Below, one piece after another: positions 1 to 12,790 of a DNA stretch of 64,000 bases. The stretch comes from Lineus longissimus (taxonomy: Eukaryota > Nemertea > Pilidiophora > Heteronemertea > Lineidae). How positions within the stretch are numbered: the first letter of the stretch is position 1; every line of letters starts with the position of its first letter. Below the pieces are notes generated by a model. It saw only the letters and a list, made by a program, of their open reading frames with translations, did not search any database and was not told where the DNA came from. The position numbers were made by a program, and so were the translations under genes. The DNA is taken from the NCBI RefSeq assembly GCF_910592395.1, contig NC_088322.1, forward strand, positions 12,083,431 through 12,147,430. The letters run 5' to 3'.

Positions 1-1262
1 CAGGACGTATCTGTACTGTTCTTCTTTACCCCTGTGGCCTCTAAAGGCAATCCCAACTCACCAGGATAGAAATATTGGCCTATCTTTGGGCAAGTTTTGG
101 TCTCTGGCATCGACCATATATTTGATTATCAGGTAAGTGGAGAAGAACTAAGCGAATCTAGTACAAATGGTAATAACATTAAGCGAGGGCCATGTTTTTG
201 TATTCTGTAATTCGAAAAAATGATGTTTCCCATGCAAATTGTGCTTGGTGGCCAGGGTGTCGACTCAGTTCTGCTTTATTAGTGGCAGTTGGCTTTTATT
301 GCCCAGTAAGTAGTTGTCAAATCTAGACACAACACATGAAAACTGCTTCGGCTGAGATTTTCTTATAAACAGTGGAGTTTTTACCAATTAGCCCTGCAAA
401 TTAAATTATCCCTATTCAAAATATATTTATGTAGCAGCATAGTAAAATGATAAGCTCGTATCCTCGAACTCACAAGCATTTGCTTCCATTTCATCAGATT
501 TCGTTATTCTCTCTGACGCCATCGTGACAGAAAATCATGTCCTTTCATTTATAATAAAATAAATATTTACTATAAAGCACTAAAGAAATTGCAATGGGCA
601 TGGCTCATTCATGACACATCCTTGGATGCCTGGATCATAGAAAAGAAAATCGGGTCACCTCTAGAGTCACTCTGGCATACTTTTCACCCATCCGAGGTTT
701 AATTAAATCATTTTTATATAAAACCTCTTACGCGAGACAGTTGATGCTCAAATCTAATCTGAGCGTCCCTTCTGACATTTAACTGGAAATAATTTTTGAA
801 ATGGTGCCACGAATCGTTTTAATTTCTGTATAATTTTGTTTATTGTGCATCAGTTTCTCCTCTCTTTCTCATTTGCAAAATCTTGTGGCGTGATATTTCT
901 TTGATAAGGATTGACAATATCGATTCCATATTCAATTTCGATATTTTTTTATGCCAAGTTTGGTTGAAAATACACTCGATTGTTACTGGTACCTCTTTTG
1001 CGTCCCCTCTGATTACTGCAGCAATCATCTGGAGTCAATTATGGCAAATTAGTGCAAGCATATTATAAGCTCCGTGTTTGAGCTTTTCATAGGCAGCTTA
1101 GGATGGTAAGCCTTACAACTGAAATTGGCAGATGTTGTAGGAAAATCTACCCTGGAATAGAAAGCCCGGAGACTAAAGGATAATGAAAGAAATACATTTC
1201 ATTTCTCAGATATTAAACGTATTAGGTCGTGCAAAACAATCCCCTAGCCCGTCACCATTCAA
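1..1262. other. No gene recognised
   Basis: AT-rich sequence with only short open frames. A stretch open from the window edge to about 132 ends in a good GTAAGT donor context, so it could be the tail of an exon, but its translation matches no family I know and about 43 open codons can occur by chance. Confidence 0.5.
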
Positions 1263-1446
1263 TACATGCTTCCCGAAATTGGTGGCTTGCATTGGAACTA
1301 ACTTTTTCCCCCTTGTCCGTCATGAAAGGCATTCAAGTGTGTTGGTCAACCATAACTATCTCCTTTGTCCCTCCTCCATAAGGCCTAGTTTCCCCTTATG
1401 ACATCACTATTTCGGACACTCAGCGCCACATTTCTGGAAAGGTGTA
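1263..1446 (+). repeat. Dispersed repeat, copy 1 (inverse copy at 22091-22270)
   Basis: About 184 bp beginning near TACATGCTTCCCGAAATTGG and ending near CTGGAAAGGTGTA. Its reverse complement recurs at 22091-22270 with only scattered substitutions. In both places it sits beside an end of the 'GTAGGAGGC' foldback repeat, so it is probably an internal part of a larger transposon. The 72-codon and 84-codon open frames that overlap the two copies are carried by the repeat and are not host genes. Confidence 0.85.
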
Positions 1447-1499
1447 TAGGCCGAGACACTTTTTTAATGTGCTGACCTTTGTAACTGCACTGCTACTAC

Positions 1500-2047
1500 T
1501 AGTAGGGGGCTTTTTCCGACTTCTTAATAACGGTTTCTCTAACTTTTTACTGATTTATCAGACAAAAGTCCGACAATGTCCGCCTTTTCCCTGAAAGGTC
1601 GGATTTCTAAAAAAACCTGTAAAAAATACCAGGTCTTCCCAGAATAAGGCAATAAAGATCAAAGGAATAAACATCTATGTTGAGTGGAGTTAATGAGGTG
1701 TGAGCCATACACTCAGAGTGACGCTAAGCGTGAATAATAATAATTTATTGTAAAAAACCTCCAAATAAGGAGCAGACAACACAAATATGCAATAAAAATC
1801 ATACACAGAGAACGAATAAAAAAAAACAACAAAAAAACAAAAAAAACAACAAAAAAACAAAAAAAAACAACAAAAAAACAATTAGCTCACCAATCGGGTC
1901 ACCTCATTAACCCCATTTAACATAGGCCTTTGATCTGTGATGCCCTGTTTTGGGAGAACCGACCTTTCAAGGAAGAGTCGGACTTTTGTCGGATAAATCA
2001 GGAAAAAGTTATAGACACCGTTAGCAAGTTGGAAAAAGCCTCCTTAA
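1500..2047. mobile_element. Foldback (long inverted repeat) element, copy 1
   Basis: The left arm (about 1500-1722) and right arm (about 1900-2047) are inverted copies of one ~150-200 bp sequence. It starts AGTAGGGGGCTTTTTCCGAC and contains repeated TCCGAC / GTCGGA words. The arms flank a nested insertion (1733-1882). The same arm recurs at 22052, 23731, 25804, 27917, 29084 and 51129. The architecture fits a non-autonomous foldback or MITE-type DNA element; no transposase frame is visible. Confidence 0.8.
1733..1882 (-). mobile_element. 3' end of a non-LTR retroelement, nested in the foldback element
   Basis: Read on the minus strand this ends ...GGAGGTTTTTTACAATAAATTATTATTATT, a typical retroelement 3' end with a short AAT-type tail. 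The segment CCTCCAAATAAGGAGCAGAC and about 70 following bases recur almost unchanged at 39110-39185. The part from about 1815 to 1882 is an A-rich AAC/AAAC low-complexity run. The 5' part is missing, as expected for a truncated insertion. Confidence 0.65.
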
Positions 2048-5000
2048 TGTGCATGGCAGTATTCCAAGCGATGAACCAAACCATGAGATACGAGCTATCT
2101 TGGGATTGAATCCAATTGCCTAAATTGTGGGTCGGGACCCAAACCACTTGACCATGCATCCAATTCAACTACGGTCAAGTGGGTATCTTTTTGTGATGGA
2201 ACATACCCAATAAACATGATAAATAGGATTGCAATCCTGGCCAAACGCGATTCTCCACATGCCACCAGAGTAGAGCGGCATACCAATAAGGTAGTCTGCT
2301 GCCGAAGGTAGAAGCTGTCCTTCGGCTGAATTGCAATGCTATCAGATGGTTTACCCCAGTGGATTCAGTAATAACATTGTGTAGGACCCACCACACTTAT
2401 CCCTGATGTGGTTAGCCTGAAGGACGAGAGACAGGCTTTATCGAATGATTGTCAATAGTCAAGTTCATCTCTGTGGCTGTTCCACGCTAAGCATGAGATG
2501 TGTTGATGTTCCCTAGAAAACCTTATCCCCTGACTTGAGTGCTGAGTGGTGGCGCTGTATAATGCTTAGCGTACCTGTAACATCGGGGCTGCTCCACGGT
2601 AACAGTTGAAATTGGTTCAACACTTGTTAACCACAACAACAGCACCAACAACAGCAGGAAGATATGCGACTGTCATCTTCGTCGCCCACGCTTGATTGGC
2701 AGAGTACATAAGTTCCCAAGGGCGACTCGTTATGATATCAAAAGTGTTGAGCAAGAGAATTTATATTTGTGTCACATTTTCTAATACGAGCCACAGATGA
2801 GGAACGCGGTTTCGTTCCGGTAAGAGTTGGCCTGGGGCGCTTAGGGACACTTATGACGTTATCAAATTGTTTCTCCCGTAGGCTGTGGTGATAATAACAT
2901 TGTATAGTGCCATTCTGGGCCCCTGAGGAGTTGGCCTGAAGAACCTGGCGTGTAATTTTATCAATATTGGTAATATTGTATGTCACCTCGGGTTGCAAAG
3001 TTCAGGCATATCGAGCGAACTCGCCCTACAAAGATGGCAAAGCTAGAGTTCTATGAACTTTTTCTCGCAATCATCGGTCGTCCCGAGGAATGAACTTGAT
3101 TCCATGATTTTCCACATACCTTCATCACTCATATCCTTTTAATACCACATTATCTTACACAGCAGCGTTCATTACAGCGGATTGTGCGTTGAATTATTTT
3201 ATTAGAGTGTGTGCAAGAGAGGGTTGCAGTTTGAGTGACACTCTCATTACACGGTGAGCCGTCCTTTAATAATGATTGATCTAACCTCTTGCCCTCGTGT
3301 GCGATTGTTTCGATTGGCAGAGCACAGCCTGAGTTCGTTCAATAAGGCCGTTAGGCCATTTCTACTCTATCGATGTATCAAAGATTTTCTAAATGATGTA
3401 CTCGACAATCCTCCTTAGGCGAGTAACCGGTGTCCTCTTGCCAAGATGGATAGGCTTCCCGTCGCGCAAAACGAACCTGATGCTGACAGTCGCACAGGTC
3501 ATATTATAACGTACAGCGACAGATGTATTAATCAAAAGCGCAGCACGGGCAACTCGAACAGTCATCATGAAATAAAAATCACATTTGCACCCAATAAAAA
3601 AGGTTAAACTTATACTTGTTATTGGCTGAAAGTGTATTATGGCCAAGGCAACTCCGTCATTGGCAATTACTATACAAATCGAAATTTTCGATGTGCAAAC
3701 CGCATTATGATTGGAATTTAATCCGCCAGTCCATTTAATCATCGAGAAACACGAAGCACTTGATTGATTATTGGTGTTCTCTGGAGTACGAGAATGAGGT
3801 ATCCAGGTTATTTCTGAGTTTGTCCACGGTGCAGTGTATGATGAGAAGTCTGTGTAGCAGAATTAAATCATAATTACAGTGGGTAATGATAAATTCTGGG
3901 CTCCGTGCAGGAGAGGCAGTGTTCAGTTCGAGAACGTACTCTCTGTCCAATGATAGTCTCTAACATAGTTATATACGAGTCCCCAGCTCAGAGCTGGTGG
4001 TATTTACTAGATCAGTTAATGGTATTGCCTGACCTCAAACTGTCCTAATTAAGCTAATGTTATGATCATGTCACTAACGCAACGGGCAGCAGACAAGCTG
4101 AATTAACAGTGCCGTAGTGGGTGCTGAATAATTGAAAGATGCACGCTATCAACAGATGGCTAGTAGTCCCAGGGTTTAATCGGCGACGAAGATAATTAAC
4201 CCATTGTGGAGAAATGGTGGTCCTACGAATATATTATGCGCCTATCGCAATGAGCGTTGTGATATTTGAAAATGTGACCCACAGTGACCAGAGAATGTGG
4301 GTGTCACACATCGAGAAAGGGGTGTAAATTGAGAGGAATGACTTTGTTTTTCGTTTAGAAAATGATTGCAATGTATCAACTCATTATATTTTAAGTTCCT
4401 TGTTCTTTTTAATCGGGTAAAACAAGTTTCTACAGTTGTTGTTGCCGATGGGTTTTCATACCTGGATTATCTCAAAATAAAGCCTGGTGCGTTCTGAATG
4501 TTGTCTAAGTCTTAGACGACACATGAGAAACGCAGCCGTGACCATACACATTTTCTTGACAATTATTGTTCATTCAGGCTAATGATTCTGACCCTGACCG
4601 ACACCGATTGGATTATAAACACGATTGCTTGTTTCCCTTTTTGCGCGCTCAACCTCTTCTTATTCTATCCTTCAGTGTTGTGACCAGTGAATGCCAGACA
4701 GATGAGACTAATTCTCCGGCCATGTCACAGTCACAAGATGAAGGCATGAAACGAGTTGTCGGGTGATTAGATCCTGCAGTGGGTCTCGGGAGAATTAGAA
4801 ACCACACGCTACAAGGAAATGAACGGCCGGAGTGAATCCGCTTTGCATTTGGAGGAAGCAATCGAGTCAACCGCATAATATCGCAACAACAATATAAATA
4901 TAAACGCAACGAATTCATCCTATCTTTTGCCTCATTGAAAAGTTATACAAGTGTACTAACTTTTATTTAAGCTGATGGCTAGGTCAGCCACAATTCCTCC

Positions 5001-8000
5001 CTACTCTCGTCCGTCTTCGGCCACTCGATCTCTGCGGGCCATTCCACTTGAGTTCCAGGAACTTTGCCTACATCTCTGTGGATTATCTCAAGATTTTTGT
5101 GATCCGGCCCGGCTTTTTTACTTTTTGGATGCTATCTCAATATTACTTCGCCAGGAAAATACATACGAGACATAAAGGGCATCATTTTACTGTGCATTTG
5201 TTTAAAAAAGAATCGGGTCTGCATAGCTTAGAGTCCCGTTTTAACGGCCCCTCAAAATGAGACGCTCTTTACCAAAGTGCATTGCATTTTTGAAAGCCAA
5301 TAAGGCGATAGCAGAAGAGGTTTGGTCGGAAGTCGCATTGGTCTAGACATTACAAAGTGACGAATGGTTGTTGTTAAGACATACACCAATCCCTTTCCCC
5401 ATATTTCCAGATTATATTTGGCGATGTTGGTTAAGCCGATTCCAGACGTACTCTCTCCCCATCTGACCTTTTCGGAAACAACACTATTACTCAGGCGGTA
5501 GCCATTCTGAAGCATAATGCCTCTTTTCAATAGCTACGTCTTTGGTATTCCTTTCATTGGTACTCATTCCGCATATCTCGTGTGTCTCTGTCTCTGGAGA
5601 CAACGCGTTATGCCATCATAAAATTCTGTTTGGATTATACTATTGGTTTGTTTGACTTTGATATTGTTAACTGTGTAATATCTAAAAATGCATCGCTGCG
5701 TCTAGCTAACCACGACAATAGACCTAACTGCACCACTCCCGCATACGGCTTTTCGAAAGCAAAGCTAACAGACTAAGTGAAATAGCCTTCAGACGAGCTA
5801 TGTTTTGTCTTCGTGGTATGGTGTTGATTTCGAAACAACACAATTGTTTAGATTTTCGGGATTTGTTGATTTTGCTAAATCTTTATGTAACAAATACCCG
5901 CGACCATAATAATAAAATGAACTGGCAAATTGATACATGTAGTACCATACAAATAATATAACACATTGGACAGGACCAATAAGAGACATATAACACCATC
6001 TCGCACTAACTATTGCCAGAAACCATCTTGCACTAACCATTGCCGGAAACCATCCCGCCTTCACTACTGCCGGATGCCTTGGCTTCCTGTGGCGTCCCAG
6101 CCATCGTGCAGATACCGCATGTAACATAGGGGCTAATTGGGTAGATTGATGGCGTAGCAAATCGAAGTAATGGAGGAAAATGGGGGATTTACTGTGGATT
6201 TGGGTATAATCGACATTTGGCGCTGATGCAAATTCTGGACCAATTACTGGCTAATGTAGCCCAGCCGAGAGCATAATGGTCTTCTGTTTCTTTGTGTGAG
6301 GATATGTCGTGAGCGTTCTGGGAACACTTGGGGCATAAAAACATGTTTCTATGCAACGGTTATTTCCTGAATGTGGAAATACGCTCTTGTCAATTTTGAT
6401 CGACAAATAGGGGATTTGATGTGTACTTTCTCACTCAGATTAGCTTTCAGACAAAGCAATCCGGAGTCATTATGACAACACAATGCCCGGCCTCTTTAAT
6501 ATTTGACGGCTCAGACATGCAACTGCAGAAACCAATCAACTGTGTTGCTTTCGCCGACATGCCGAGTCATTGACGTGCCGAGTCAACCACAAACGGCATT
6601 TCCAATAACGTGTGCGCAGCAGGAACAAGCCTAGACTAGTGATTCGGTTTGGGTCGACATCTCAGATGGGCGGTAGACGAGTCGAATGTCAAGTCCATCC
6701 GTAAAAATGTATACAAATCTTGGCCCGACCCCGTCTCTTTGAAGGCAAATTTCTCGAGAAGTACTTGACAGATTAAAGCGAAACTAATGCTGTTTGTTAG
6801 TAGCAATCAATATCTTCATTTTGAGACCACGAAAGAGAAGATCCGATAAGATATGACTGAATGCGTTACAATTCTCTGAATAAAACGCCCCAATTACGTA
6901 ATTCTAAGCGATACCGTAATTTGTATTCCTTTATGATGGTATGGATTGTCATTAATATATGTTTTAAGAATTTCTGGAAATGACATATTTGTTTGTTGGC
7001 TTAGGCCAAGCTTGATAAATCACCATACCGTATTTGTTCAAGCCTCTGAGAAAATCCTGATAATTAATTAAGAGAAAATCAACCTGTGAACACAATGATA
7101 GTAGAATCAGACACGATTTGCTACTAGAAGATTCATAAGCTTCTTAACAATTAATTCAATTCATGGACTGTTTTCCCTTATTTGAAAGATACATTGCAGA
7201 TGGGCGCTTATAAGTAACAAGGGGCGTTAGTGAAAATTTATTCATCAGTTAGCGGAAGGGTGTGAATTAAAATGAAGTTGTCTCGTTTGTCAAACAGTGA
7301 TTGTGGATCGTTGATGCATAAACTTGCAAGTGCGATTAAGCAAAACAGTATGGTTTGAAGGAATAACTGAAGTGGCAGACACTTAACGGTTGTGATTCGT
7401 TCCGGCAGTCTCCTCTTGATATAAGCATTGTTTGAAATAATGGGATATCATGCAGCTTCGTCCGAGATCGAGAATCAAAGGCCAAATAATTTTTGCATAA
7501 GATATCCTGGCTATTTGTTTGCAGATTTCACAATGCCCTTGTGGGCCAATACGCATTGTGAGCCACGCAAACCTGCCGAGAAGCAATTACACGGGCGGAA
7601 TCACTTGTTAGCTTCGCTCAGGTGAAAGAGAATCTCATTGCAACAAGTCTGTCCCGCGGGACAATATCGTATGGCCGTGCTTATTGACGTAACAATCGCT
7701 AGGTCTTGAACACCTTACTCGCTCCTCCCGACATTTGTGAAATTGGTCGCAGGTATCGTGTTGACTAATCGCAACGTGTCGTAATTGTGATTGTTGTCAT
7801 ATTGTAATAATGAGAGTTCTGCTCCTCGTTGCCGCTTTTCCTAATTAGAGTATCACATGGGACTACATTATTAGAGAGAGAGTCGCCCTGTCTATCACAT
7901 GGCGAAGTGGCCGAGGGATTTTCATAGTGTCGAACTCACGACCTCAAAGTTGACTTACGTTGATGATTATGTCTGGTGTCTGTCTCTTCCTTCTTGACTT

Positions 8001-11000
8001 ACCAGGCCATTTCACTGGATATATATCTTACTTACTCTCGGAAACAGGCGAAGGGTGGAATCATTGCAGTAGAACCTGTTCGCAAGGAAATGTATGTGTC
8101 TCATCGAGCACGAAATTCTAGCCCATCGCTATTAACCTTCACCCCGCACAAATTATCTGGCGGTGTCTTATCAGCAATTTGCAGTCCTCTCAGTCCTCCT
8201 TCATAAGCTACAGAGCTCCCCAAGCACGCCCACCACTGATTGCATCATGAGAAATGCATGTCCTGGGTCTTTGAAGACACTCTACTTTTTGCTCCCAATT
8301 CAGACGCGTGGCTTTCGTCGCGATGCCTATTCCATTGTGTTGAAAAGTCATGATATATTATTAAAGCCATCCTTGCTTTGGTCAACAAGGTTTGTGATGC
8401 AGCGATACTTAGAATTATCTCTGGTTTGGTGGACATTTGCTTCACGCCCTCGCTATTGGCTTTGTGGTGACATTTTACGTATTATCTTTCTTCCCTGCCC
8501 ATGTACTGCTGTGAACAATGGTACACGATGTGTTCTTTGCAGAAGTTCTGGGTCTCGTGAAGCATCTTTTTGCTGCATGGATTTCATTACGAAAGAAAAT
8601 TGACTACGAATCGTCTTACGAATCAACAGAAATCATTGATACATTATGAAACAAGGTCATCCATGCCAGAAGATGAGAATTTCGCTTGAATACTTTCCGT
8701 CCTTGACGTCAATAACTCTTTGATCGATGGTCACGGAAATCCGTTGACTGCTGATCATTCAAAGTGCTAGCAGCTCTAGATACAAGGACCTTTGATTTAT
8801 TGATTGATTTTGGCTTGAGGACGACTATGGGAGGTTCGCATTGCTTGCGAGTTACTTTCGAAAATGCGATTTCGAAATCGTTCTTGCTACGAGAGGTTGC
8901 CGAAAATCCGAAATGCTCAACAGTGCATAACTTGATAATCAATGATGGTATAATAACTTTTCGGCCCTGTCCTTGGTCACAATGCTACATGGTTGAAAAA
9001 TGGGCCCAAATTTCCGATCTTCAACTTACATGTGTGTGTTTTTTTGTTATCAATACGCATCATGAGAGCAGGTTTTGGACTGCTCTGCCCCTACTGTTTA
9101 CTCGAGGGTGGACTTTTTCTTATTTTAGCATGTGAAGGCTGACCTTTCCATCTGACTGTCACTGCATAATAGCAACCAATGCCGCCGAAGGTCGTTGCTC
9201 GCTAATCAGCTTGCGGTCTTTCCTCTCCATCTTCGACTGCCGCTGTTTCGCAGCCAAACCATTCCCATAATCGCTGCACTTGCCTTTGATTGCAATTGCC
9301 TTAACTCCCATCCAAAGATAAAATGGAATACGGCCTTCAATGTCAGAATACTTAAGTTTACTTCAGTCAATAGAGAGGTTTCAGTCAAAAAGATCATTGA
9401 AAGCTTCCAAATGTAATTAAATTATGTGTCATTAGGCGATGGTAGACCCATATTGTAAAATGTGAAACGTGGATGAAATTGTAGTGAATTTCTTTGGCAC
9501 TTCAAACATTTCGAAGCTGCTTTTACTCCATGCAAATCCGCTTGACGTGCGCACTTATGAGAGTTATAATTTAATCACCGATGTTAACCTTGTCATTGCA
9601 ACGTCCGATCATTTTTGAAAACGCCTTAAGCAGCTTTGGAAGATCCCTTGATTCGAAGACTATAGGAAGAACTGTTATCGCTCCTTACGGCGATGCGCTT
9701 GTAAGATGTAAGTTTTTATCATACCATACTTCTTGTAAGTCGGATCCCGTATCGCTTTGTTTGTATCTCCTGGTCTCCTTGTTTATTCATCTGGCCAATG
9801 TCACAGACTACATGAAGAACAGAATAAAGATATTCGTTCAGTATACATCATCGATTTCAATAATCCAAAATACATCATTTATCTTATACATGTACTCTAT
9901 AGCTGATTTATAGTAAGCGAATGCCATAAATCCTTCGTCTCGAACATGTTTGCTCATCTCTTACAAACACAAGAAACCGACCAAGGACCCTTGTCTCCCG
10001 CAATGATTTATACTGTTTGGTCAGCTGTCATGAAGGGTGCTCCATGATTGGAAGCTACGGCCAACCAAACAAGGTAATCAGTATAAGTTACTACATTTGT
10101 ACTTGAGCTAGGTTACTATATGAATAAATATGTTGTGGGTATACTAACGGGAGCTATATCATGTACGCTAGGTGTACAAGGATCTATAGATATTTAAACT
10201 GAAATATTGTTTCAGCAATAAAATGGAATAATGGTTCACCTCTGGGCCACCTTTACCATTAGTAGGTAGACGACAATGATTAGACCTGGCGCCCCCTCCT
10301 TAAACGTATCACGTACATTATTCATGTCAATACGACGCCTGATTCGATTGAGCGTTCCCTCAACAGATACGCTTTCCGTGTTTTCTACAGCCATTGGTCC
10401 AATCTGTGTCATGTCAAGGGCAATCATGTCGTGTACGAGCTAAATTGGGACAGTCGGTTGTTGCTTCAAAAGCAACCAATGTATTCGTTTTGTTTCTAGA
10501 GACTAATGGTTGCCATTTTGAATAATTGAATATTTTCTGATTCGTGGATGGCGTACGATTTAAGCCAATCAGTGAGTCTATTGTTGCTTGCTTTTTTTAC
10601 CTCATAAATGGATAGTTCGTCGTTAGCCAACGTCGAAAGACTGAAGGACAAAAATAGAAGCGATTTTAAAAATTCATTTGAAATCAAAATGGCTTTGATA
10701 AATCTATTGCTCTCTTCCATCATAAGAACAAATTTCTTTAATCTCAGTCACAAGCGTCTCAAATGAATCTCAGGCATTTGGACTTAAATTAAATTGCTGT
10801 CTCCTCGATCAATTGAACATCTGTACATTCATCTCGTGTGTCATTTGTCTGCGGGCGTATCACAATAAATTGATGAATATGTTCATTGGTCGACTGACTG
10901 CAACTTCACATACAGGACATGCGCCAAGCAGGCTAATAAATCTATCAGTTTAATGAGACTGTCATTGCTAGGTGACAGTTGAGTAGCGGAATGGGTTCTA

Positions 11001-11884
11001 GTTTCCTGACTACAAGCCGGGTGTGATCAGCCTGGAGGCCGAATCGACGGGGCAGCTACTCGTGTGTGCGAATGCCCGGATACTGGTAGACATCACTGAA
11101 GAAAAAAAGATGATTATCGAAGCACGGTACTCCGCGCAGTAAAGTAATAGAAGTGTGCCTTCTAGCACTGCTTGAATTGGCCGCCATTGAATCTAAATGT
11201 GCTGAAATCGCGAATTTACGTAACTATTAGATTTGCTGTGCTTTTGTATTCCAAAACTTCAAAAGAGTCTATCATGTTGAACTTCGAGTATTGGTTCCAA
11301 ATAGGTGTATTTTTTCCTAAATAGAAGTGTTGTCGATGTTTAGTTTATATCCACACTTTTTCGAATCATATCACTGCTTTTACTTCCCATGTGATGTCGT
11401 TCGGACTTTCTTAATGTATTGTTTTCTTTTTTCTCTTCAGGTAAGTCGACGAAGACAAAGAAGGTGAACTTTAAATGTCCGTGTCTTGACTGATGATCAA
11501 ACAACGGTATGACAGAATGTTATTGTCCGATGTCCAGTGGCCACTATTGGCTTGCTATAATGAACTGGTTAGGGATGATTTTAAAGATAATCCACCGGGA
11601 TTAACCAACCCAAGAATCGGTGAATGATGGAAAGGCTACATTTCTATACATTTTTCACGACATTTATGTTAGTGTCACTGTACGTGTGATGTCTTTGATA
11701 TGTTGATCTTTCAAGATTATGTTACGTCATCAAAACGACACGTATATACTATACCTGGCAGTATTTTCAGCAGAAAAGATGACACGTCATAGCTTTGTTG
11801 GTTTCCAAAAAAATAAGTCTACGGAATCTGACTCGTAAAAAAATGCTTAGGCGAGAACGAATTAGCGAATCAATGAATATAGCA
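2048..11884. other. No gene recognised (9.8 kb)
   Basis: The longest open frames here (8163-8603 +, 8764-9135 +, 3389-3742 -) give unfamiliar, compositionally random-looking peptides without convincing splice context. I see no tandem array or clear transposon. The stretch could be intergenic, or the 5' intron of the downstream channel gene. Confidence 0.5.
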
Positions 11885-12180
11885 CCTGACAGAACAGAAC
11901 ATAGTTCCCTTAATGCTGAACTGCAAGCACAAAACAAGAGCGTCCCATGCGGCAATAGTAAGAAATTTAAACGATCGAAAGGTCCTTCTGAATACGGCCT
12001 GAAACATGATAGACCTCCAATGCTTCGATGCGCTTGATTTCACAAACCAGCAAACCACAGGACGATGCGAACAGTCTCGGAGAATTATGGAAGAGAAAAA
12101 AATCAAAATCTTCTCCAGGGATTCGAACCCGGGAACTCGGGCTCAGAATACGAACGCTCTAACCGTCTGAGCTAGGGGGG
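11885..12180 (-). mobile_element. tRNA-derived SINE, copy A
   Basis: On the minus strand the head (12180 to 12111) carries tRNA-like promoter boxes: a box A region TAGCTCAGACGGTTAGAGC and a box B GGTTCGAATCC. The acceptor and anticodon stems do not pair, so this is not a working tRNA. The ~220-bp body matches the body of the plus-strand copy at 12476-12790, including AGCGCATCGAAGCATTGGAG and CAGGCCGT. Overlapping short frames are carried by the SINE. Confidence 0.75.
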
Positions 12181-12475
12181 CTTTCTGGTCAAATGCTGCC
12201 AGCAAATATATCTTATATGAATGGCGATTATGCTTTAGTTTTGAAAGATGAACCAGAAATTTTTTCAAGTACATGTAATAGAAGAAGATACCAAGACAAA
12301 GGTGAACATTGCTAAGAGAAAACTAAGACTCCGCATACATAATCCCGCACAGCTAAGAAACAATGACTTTCTTCCTGCAGTTGCCAACTGGAAGCCGCTC
12401 AAAGATGTCGAACAAAGATTACACACAAATGTTTGCACAGTCTATAAAGGCGTATAAAACGACAGGCATTTCAAG

Positions 12476-12790
12476 CAGCCCAGTCGCCTTGAGGATAAGA
12501 GTGTTGGAGAATAAAACCAGAGGTCTCGAGTTCGAGTCCCGATGAGAGGACCTTTTTATATTTTTCCTTCCAGAATTCTCTGCGAAGGTCCGCATCGTCC
12601 CACGGCTTGCTGGTTTGTGAAATCAAGCGCATCGAAGCATTGGAGGTCTATCATGTTTCAGGCCGTGTTCAGAAGAGCCTTTCGGTCGTTTGAATTTCTT
12701 ACTATTGCCGCATGGGGTGATCTGGTTTTGTTCATGCAGTTCAGCTTTAAGGTTGCAAAGGTCGCGTTTTCTAAAGTTGTTGGAGAAAGA
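12476..12790 (+). mobile_element. tRNA-derived SINE, copy B
   Basis: Plus-strand counterpart of copy A. The tRNA-like head contains a D-arm-like GCCTTGAGGATAAGAG and a box B GAGTTCGAGTCCC at about 12526-12540. A pyrimidine-rich linker follows, then the shared ~220-bp body. Copies A and B lie head to head about 300 bp apart and form a large inverted repeat. I could not place the body in the CORE, V or Deu SINE superfamilies from memory. Confidence 0.75.

Noticed and set aside
1-134. Partial exon ending at a GTAAGT donor
   Set aside because: Only about 43 open codons with no family match; its junction phase does not fit the phase-0 pattern of the channel gene.
8163-8603. 146-codon open frame as a gene
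   Set aside because: No motif, odd composition, overlapping open frames on the other strand and no splice or promoter support.
12111-12180. A tRNA gene on the minus strand
   Set aside because: Box A and box B are good, but the acceptor, T and anticodon stems do not pair properly and the downstream body is shared with another copy, so it is a SINE head.
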